A stretch of DNA of 64,000 nt from Xenorhabdus cabanillasii. Lineage in GTDB: Bacteria > Pseudomonadota > Gammaproteobacteria > Enterobacterales > Enterobacteriaceae. Under the pieces are notes generated by a model, which searched no databases, was not told where the DNA came from, and was given only the letters and a program-made list of their open reading frames with translations. The stretch is taken from positions 4,216,001 to 4,280,000 of the forward strand of contig NZ_QTUB01000001.1 of NCBI RefSeq assembly GCF_003386665.1, written 5' to 3'. Shown here piece after piece: positions 10,001-19,000 of this stretch. Position numbers and translations under genes: made by a program. Each line of letters opens with the position of its first letter. The first letter of the stretch is position 1.

Positions 10001-13000
10001 TGAACAACCAACAAGACTGATATGTTCAGGCTGGCCTGCTTGTCTGAAGTCTGTACTGAACTGTTTCAGTTTTAGTGCCAGTTCGTCAGCACTGTATCCC
10101 GCCATGCGAGTCAGATGCTGAGTTGATTCATCACGCCCGTGTCCGACAATCTGCCAGCGTAATTTGCCAGACAATACCGTCGGATCACCATACACCACGC
10201 GATATTTTCCATCTGCATCAAGCTGAACAATCACACTGGTATCTGGATGTTTACCTGCCAAACTCGCAGCCGCTTTGGCGACCGTCGGATCATTTTCTGT
10301 CTGGATGATAATCTGACTATCAAAACGGCTTTCGCCCCCTTCCGCTTGTGGTGTGACGGTAACGCGTTCCCATGATTCGACATTTTTATTGTCAACCACA
10401 CGATCAACACCTTCAGGCAGATTGTCCTTGAGTGGTGATTTCACCACATCGGTAATTTCAGTTTCTGCACGTGCTTTCATTGGTGTTTCATCAAACACAT
10501 TCAGATCAAGGATATCCCTCATGCTTATATTGTGTGTTGGTTTATAGGTCGCCAGTACACCGCCATCCATCACCACTACACGGTAAAAAACAGCTTCACC
10601 CGCGTCATTTTTCGGCATTTTGTAGCTGTTTTCCATATTCAGACCAGATTTACCGAAGAAACGGGTCATGTAATCGCCAAATTTCTCGGCAGACGAGAAT
10701 TCGATAATACCGACATTCGGATCATAGAAACCATAGACACGATTTTCACCGCTGCCTTTCGCCCACGCACTCATCGCATGACCGGGTGCATCCAGTTCAA
10801 GCAGAACCGGTTTACCCTCGGCATTTGCCGCAGTCACTTTATTAATTACGCCGTTAACAGTCAGTGCCCGCTCGCCTTCCAGTTTCTCTTCCCATACTTT
10901 GATGAATGTCCCATACATCGGGTTACGGGCATGAAGAGCGGCCAAAGATCCCAAGAACTTATTGGCATTAGCAAGTTCAGTGTCTGAATACAGATCCGGA
11001 TTACTGAGTACGGCGGCTGTGGAGTACATTTTTTCCAGTAACTTACGGGCAACGCCGTCCTGACCATCGTTTTCAAGCTGTTTCGCCACCAGAACCAGCT
11101 TCGATAATGGGTCACAACGCCCACCGTAACCATCATTGGACAGATTCAGGAACAATGTCTGTGGTGCAAGCTGTTCACTCGCCTTAGTATCAGCAATCCC
11201 CGTAGAAGCTACATCACGGAACAGGAGGTTGAATTTTTCAGCCTTCTCCTGGAAAGTGACTTTCAAGGCTCTGCTTTCAATTTCCCATGTCAAAGCACCT
11301 TTTTGTTCTGCGCTCCAGTTTCCTTTAACCAGCAGATCCGCCAGTTGCTTGATGCTCATGTCTGAACGGAATCCATCCACGATCTGTTTGGCATGGCCCT
11401 GCTTATAACCTGCCAGAAAATCTTCTGTTGTGCGGATGTCATACGTGGTTATACCTGCTTTGTTTACCTGTGGTTTCAGCGCTTCACCAACGTTTTTCAA
11501 TTCACCCCAGATGTCTTTAAGTATTTCTGGTTTATCAGGCTGGCGTTGCACATCAAACAGGTTAGTCACAATCTGCCGCGCAAATTGTTTCATTAGCCTG
11601 TTGCTGGCTTCATGTCCATAAAAAGTATGTTCACCCGATACCTGATAACCCGATAGCCTGAGTTTGGTGCGCAGTTTTTCACCTTCAGCCCCCAATCCTT
11701 CGTTATCGGTCAGCAACATGATTGGTGTCTGTTTCGAGATACCTTGCAGGTTTTTCTCCACAGAGAACTGCCCATTCACCGCTTTCGCCAACGCGCCCAC
11801 GATCCCCGCCGGATTTGATACTTCATGGGCTGTAATGGCTTTGGTCATACTCGGCATTGGGCGATCAAGCAACAGACCGGATACTGGCTGTCCACTGTGT
11901 TCTGCGTAACGGGCAAGATCTGCCGCAACCGCACCTCCCATTGAGTAGCCATGAATGATGATATTTTCCGGTTTGATACCACGATCATTCACCAGATAGT
12001 GGAACATGGTGCGGGCATCCTGATACAGCCCTTTTTCACTTGGATGACCATCACTTAAACCGTAGCCTCGCATGTTTACCGCGAGCATATCAACGCCTTG
12101 CTTTTGATAATGACCTTGAATAGCGTCGGCTTGTTCTTCCGCTGATGAACCGGAACCATGAATGAAAAGTACGACTTTTTTCGCTGTCTTCTGTTCCGCT
12201 GTTCCCTGCTCGGCAGATGCGTCTGTTCCTTTATCAGAGACATGGTAATAACCTGTCAGGCGGCCAGCATCACCACGTAATGTAACTTTATCTGCTGTAC
12301 CGTTATTAACCGCATGATCCAGCAATATCTGGGTATCTTCGTTGATATTGCGGCGGGCATCTTTTGCACCGTACAGCTCATTATTCAGAAAGCGTGCTAT
12401 CGGGTTCAATGGTTCGCGCTCACGCGGTGGTGTACCATCATTATCAATAGCGACATTTTCCAGTGCTTTGTTTTTGTCTTTGCTTTCGCTGTGACCCGGT
12501 TCTGTCAAATTTTCACCGATCAGGCGGCTTGGCTTCCTGACAGTGCCCTCAACCTGAGCTTCCTGCAATGCCTGTGCATAATTGAACAGTTCAGTAGGGG
12601 TCCAGACGCCAAAGTGTGGTCGCCATTTATGTCCGATGACCTGATCCGCTCCTCCCGCTTTGAGAACTCTGGCAACGATACTTGAACAATTATCTGTCAG
12701 TAGCTGGTAACGGGCATCAGGATTCTGGCTGATTTTATGCCATTCCGCCTGCATGGCTGCGGCGTCCAATCCCGCCAGATTAATACGGAAAACACGTCCC
12801 TGATCAGGTTCACTGGCTTTGAAGTCCTGAATGTTACTCAGTTCATACTCTGCAAATTGACGAATAACATTGGCAACACGCTTCTCAGTCAGTTCAGGTG
12901 TCTGTTGTTTTGCGGCTGTCCGCAGTGCTTGCGCAAATCCCTTACCGACTTCAAACATGTCCATGCTGCTATCTTCCCACTGTTGTATAAACGGGCGGGA

Positions 13001-16000
13001 AATATGCTCCGGTATACCAGCAGGTTTCAGCAGATTAGGATTTGCCAGCGCAGCCATAGCAAATCCTTCGCTGATGTCTTCAAATTTTGCATCAATGCCT
13101 TTTGCTGCCTGTAATTTTTCAATAAATCTTTCCAGCTTGCGTGCGCCATCTTGCATGCCAAAGTTATCATTTTCTTCGGAAGAGACATCCAGCTCCAGCG
13201 CTCTACTTTGTCCTGCCGGTTGGCTGAGGTCACGCCAACGGAGTCTTACCTCCGGATGTTCCGCCGAGGAAACATTAAAAATGCGGCCTATGTTGGTTGA
13301 TTTGCCACCTTTTGGCCACCAGCTGACATAGTTTTTCTCATTAAATTCCCCGGCATTTTCTGCACTGACTTCAATACGTCCATGTCCGATTTGCAGGGCT
13401 GCATGTCCTAACCGACTGTGATCGCCTGGCTTCCAGATAAACAGCGTGGCACTGATCGGAGATAATTGCTGTTCAATAGCCTGATGTATCTTTTTCAAAC
13501 CAGAGACATCAATTCCCTTACCATCTTTCGCCAGGTCACGGGTATTCAGATTTGAGAAAACAGCTTCTGTCACTGACTGTCCATATTCTCTGGTAACAGA
13601 TGCCTTGACTTGCTCAATCGCTTTTTCTGCACTTTCTGCTTTCGTGGCAATCTGAATATTGGATTTACCACGGGTAACAAAATCTCCCTGCTCATCAATA
13701 TAAAGATGTTTCGAATCTTTCAGACTGGCATTGCCCAGTTTGTCGTACAGATCACTGAAACTGCCCTTACCAGAACTTCCCACGCTGGATTCTGCAAGCG
13801 TTGTTGACTCGTTAATCCGCACATTAACTTGTGACAACAGGTTTTTCAGTGCTGGCACACGTTCTGAATCTGGATGTCCCAATAGATAGCCTTCCACCTG
13901 ATGACGCAAGGCAGCGAGTTTTTCAATGGCATTCAGGTCATAATCTTTATTTTCTTGCAGCACATTTTCATAGTTTCTGAGCGCATCCAGTACCTTCTGA
14001 TAACTGTCGCCACGGATTTTGCCTTTAACGTAAGCCGCTTCCTGCAATTCACTGACAGACATCAGATCTGTTTTCGGTTGGTAATTCCAGCTACCTTCCA
14101 CTTTTTCGGCCAGAATACGGGTACGTCCGTTATCATGAGAAACAATGCGATCATCCACCAGATATAACTTATCAGGCAGTTGAGCATAATTGTCATAGTT
14201 GGCGAGGATAAAGCGTTCAATAGCTTTAATCTGCGCTTTATCGGACTGATCTTGCACAATAATGGTCTTGAAGCTCTCGTTCTCAGAACCATCACCGCGC
14301 TTGCCCGGCCACGGATGAACTTCAAAACCTTCCTCATCAGAGTCACGTACCAGCAAGTTACGCTCTGTACGTAATCCATAGAATGGCAATGCCTGATTCA
14401 GCAAATTGTCGATAGCGCTGGTTTTGATATTCAGATCAATCAGTGTATCCGGCTTATATCTGTCAGGGTGCAACGCAAGAAGTTTTTCCTGTTCTTTAAG
14501 GCTAAGTAAGTCAAAACGCGCTTTTACGGAGACGCCCGCTTCTGTCAGTCTGCGACCAATTTCGTCAGGCGGTACGCCCTGGTACTCTTTGGCTGCTTTA
14601 TCCAGCAGGCGGACTTCTCCCACTAACCCTTCACGCTGTAATTGACGCAGTACCGGTAATTCGACATTCCAGAAATAGTTGCCCAAACGCAGGCCACCTT
14701 CAGCAATGACATAGACATCATCACGTGATCCGGTTGCATACAGGGAACTCCAGAAACCCGTATTACTCCGCGCAGATGCGTTAATGACTGATTGCAGTGC
14801 CTTCTGCTGTGCATTATCGGAATCAAGGAAAATACCGCCCCAACGCATCAGTGTCTTGTTGAGTTCAATGGCAAAAGAATTACCTTTTACATCAATATCG
14901 TAAACGACTTTTTTACCGTCTGTTTGGGCTGCGTCAAGAATGTCGCGGTATTGTTTAAAGTTCTTGCCAGACCAGAACGACACAATGCTTTTATCACCAT
15001 GGGCTGGCTCAAAACTATAGCCATAGTGCTCAAGTTTTGAAATAAACTCGACCCGCTTATCCCAGTCATAGTCGATTGTGGCATCAATGAACAGTTTCGC
15101 CAGTGAAGATCTCTGTTCTTCCGGTACGCTGTTTTCAGTTCCGTTCAGGTAACCTTCAATAAAAGTTACCATTTTTTGTCTGAGATCGTCAGGGATATCC
15201 GCATCCACACGTTCAAAGCCCGGTACTGGAATATAGTTTTCGGTCGCCATATCATTATCGCTATCCAGCCAGCGGTAAATGTCAGCCACTTTCTGTGCTC
15301 TGATCGCGGCCCCAGATTCTGCTGATGCCTCTGTCGGTTCTGGCTGCGCCTGAGTTTTTTCCGCCTGAATTTCTCCCAGTGCTTCCAGCTCGCTGAGATC
15401 CAAACCGGAAATTTTCTGTTCTTTTCTGACAGAACTGACAGGCATATCAGCCATGCTGCTGACTGATATATCGGTAGATGTATTGACAGAAATATTGGCG
15501 GAAACCTTACTGTCAGCCGATGGCTGCGCAGTTTCCTCACTTTGGGCATTCAGATGAGTATGTCGCTTTCTGATACGCACTCCGGCATTAATCTGTAAAC
15601 GATCCAACGCTTCTTTTGCATCGTCAAGTTCGTTCAGATCTTCCTCCAGATATTGCAACTCCATACTGAGTCCCTCCTCTGTTTCAACAGAAGAGTCGGA
15701 ATCAATATGGCTATTGGCTTTTTCGGCGTGATTTTCAACCGTTGTTTCAAACGTTTTTCCAGTATCAGTAGCGGATTGCCCCTTAACTGACAATCCGCTT
15801 CCCGTTGCTTGCGCACGGTTCGGCAGGCTATTGCCATCTAGCTTCGCGCCTTTAGCATCAGATTGTACTTGTGCCGTTTTCATCTCCGCCGCAGACACTG
15901 CATATTGACCACGCTGTTCTGCTTTTTGTACTGCGGATTTTCCATCATGGGCAGCCTGTTCAGCCTGTTTCATGCGAGCTGTAGCTTCTTGTTCGCGCAA

Positions 16001-19000
16001 TTCTATGCCGGCACGGGTCTTTTCAATATCCTGTAGAGACTGCTGATGGTTTTGTTCCCCGTTGAGGACACCTGACTCAGATTTGGTAACGGCGTCTTTA
16101 ATATCACCCAGTCGTTCTGAAGATGCTTGCTGAGAGTGCTCTAGTTGCTGTTGTGCTGTCTCTTTTGCGCTGTTCAGTTGAGATTGCAGATTTCCCAACA
16201 AACCACCAGCAAACTGATCACGCCACTGACTGCCGGATTGTCCATGATGCGTCGCATGATCATTCAGCGCTTCTAATCCTTTAGTTTTTGCCATCAACGC
16301 TTTGGTAATTGCCTGCGCTTCATCATTGATAGAATCACGCTGCGATTGACCATTAGTCTCCAGTGCATCCAGATCGGTATTTTCCAGTTGCGCCTGAGTG
16401 CCAGAAACTGCTGCTAATTGTTTATCCCTTTCCTGCTCCAGACGTTGACGATCAGCTTCTGCTTTTTCTTTATCCTGTAAGGCATTCCGGGCTGCCTGAT
16501 CCTGTTTCACATGCTTAGCAATACCACTGCCTGGCAGTTCAGATTGAGCAACAACGTTATCCAAAACGTAACCCAGACCATCATTTTGGCCCGTGCCTGC
16601 AAATTCGAGCCGATTACTGCCCGCCTGTGCTTTCAGGGTTAACGTTTTGTTGCTCCATGCAGCATCACCTGCGGAAACTGAAAAAACAACTTCGCCATTC
16701 CAGAGTACACACATTCCATTGTCAGCAGAAATACTGGCACGCCTTGCAAAGTCAAAACTGACTGTGATGGATTCTCCTTCGGTGAGGCCGTTGATATCCT
16801 GGTAAATGTGGGTATTAGCATGGGTATCAAGTTCACTGACGCGCTCACCATGACCTTCTTTACTCAGGCCATACGCTTCAGCAGAATAATCAGCCTCAAC
16901 CCCATTCGTGGATTGCCATCCCGCAGAACCCTGCTCAAAATCACCATTGGTAATTAAGTTGCGTACCTGATCCGGGTAGACGTGTTTTTCATCACTTAAA
17001 GCATTCTGGATCGCATCAGTGTCTGGCGTATCCACACCTGATACACTACCTTGCAGGCTGTTCTGCAACTCAGAAGTCACTTCACCAATCTCTGTCAGCC
17101 TGAAACCATTCAGAGAGGAAATTTCCGGCAGATCAATAGCACCACGCCCTTTATGGGTCCCCGATGTGTTGGCTTCATCACCATTCACCAGATAGTTAAT
17201 GCCCTGACTGCCAGCGGTGCCGAGTAATGTTTGTTTGATGTTATCAAACAGTGCGCCCAGTTTATTGCTCTGAGTATTGCTTTCTGCCACGGCAAGGCTG
17301 TAGAAATCTCCGTTACCTACCTGTACAGCTACATTGTTTCGCGCATAAGAAGCATTGATGTTCAGGCCATCGCCGACACGGATATTGGCATTACCCGTCC
17401 CTTTCATGACAGAGACATTCAGACCATCACCCACACGGGTATTAACGTTGAATTTACCCCACGCCACGTTGACAGAGACACCATCACCGACTTTGGTATT
17501 TACATTCAGGTCGCCATGAGTAGCCGTCACACTCAGACCGTTTCCGACGGTCGTGATGATATTGCCTTTGCCTTTAGCGGCTGTTACCTGTGTACCGTCG
17601 CCCACGTTTGTGACCAGATTGCCCTGACTCCACAACGCGTTGAAGCTATCACCCTCGCCGATCTGAGTGACAATATTGGCATCACCTTTGGCAAGCACGA
17701 CATTACGTCCATCACCCACTTTTGTAATGACGTTAGCTTTGCCCCAGGCACCGGTGTAATCATCACCATTACCAACATGAGTAATGATATTGGCTTGCCC
17801 CTGAACAACCGTAATTTCCTGACCTTCACCTACCTTAGTGATGATATTCGCTTCACCTTTAGCAAAGTTATAGCGATCTCCGTCACCGTAATGAGTCAGG
17901 ATGTTGGCTTTACCCCAAACCGCGTTGACGCCGGAACCATTACCCACTTTGGTAATGATATTGGCTTCGCCTTTGGCAAATCCGACTGTGGTTCCGTCGC
18001 CAACGTGAGTCATAATGTTGCCGATTTTAGAAACCAGCAGACCGACAGCGGTTCCATCACCGACTTTAGTCAGAACGTTTCCTTTGCCGTTCAGCAAAGC
18101 TGCCGTTGTTCCCTTACCAACATGAGTCACCACGTTAGCTTCTGAAGCAGCAACGACGCCCATAAAATCGTTACCGACTTTTGTCACGATATTGGCTTTA
18201 CCCAATGCCAGCACACCCGTCAGTCCATCACCGACATGAGTCATAACATTGGCTTTGCCAAACATCGCAGCCAGTGTTGTGCCATCACCGACTTTGGTCA
18301 TGATGTTAGCAGTGCCGGCAAACAAGCCGATACTGGTTCCTTCACCAACATGAGTAAAAATGTTGGCCTTGCCCACCATTAATGCCGCCGTCAGACCATT
18401 GCCGACTTTGGTCAGAACGTTTGCACCACCAATCATGGCTGCAAAAGTGGAGCCGTGACCAATCTGAGTAAAGATATTGGCTTTGCCGATCATCGCAGCC
18501 AGTGCGTCACCATTACCAGCTTTAGTCGCAATGTTGGCTTTGGCGATCATCAAAGCAACGCTGGTGCCATCACCAATGTGAGTAAAGACATTGCCAAATG
18601 CCAGCATTAATGCCAACGCATCACCATTACCCACTTTGGTAAAAATATTGCCGCCGCCCGCCATTATTGCGAACGCATTTCCTTCTCCGACATGGGTAAA
18701 GATATTACCGACTGCCAGCATGGCGGCAATGGTGTCACCGTCTCCCACTTTAGTGAAGATATTACCCGCCGCAGCCATCACACCCAATGTTTGTCCATCA
18801 CCAACATGGGTCAAAACGTTACCTATCCCCAACATGATGCCGGTAGTATCGCCATTGCCAACTTTGGTCAGAATATTCGCACCACCTAACATGACGCCGG
18901 AAGTTGTTCCATCGCCAACATGAGTCAGGACGTTAGCACCACCCCCCATAACAGCCAAGAGGTTACCCTTACCCTTTTTGGTCAGAATATTGGCACCGCC

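Noticed and set aside
17231..18145. Long plus-strand open frame (304 codons) opposite rtxA; likewise 7274-8521 and 2845-3468
   Set aside because: These lie antisense to glycine-rich repeat coding DNA, where codon bias removes stops in other frames. Products are repetitive and lack starts with ribosome binding sites.
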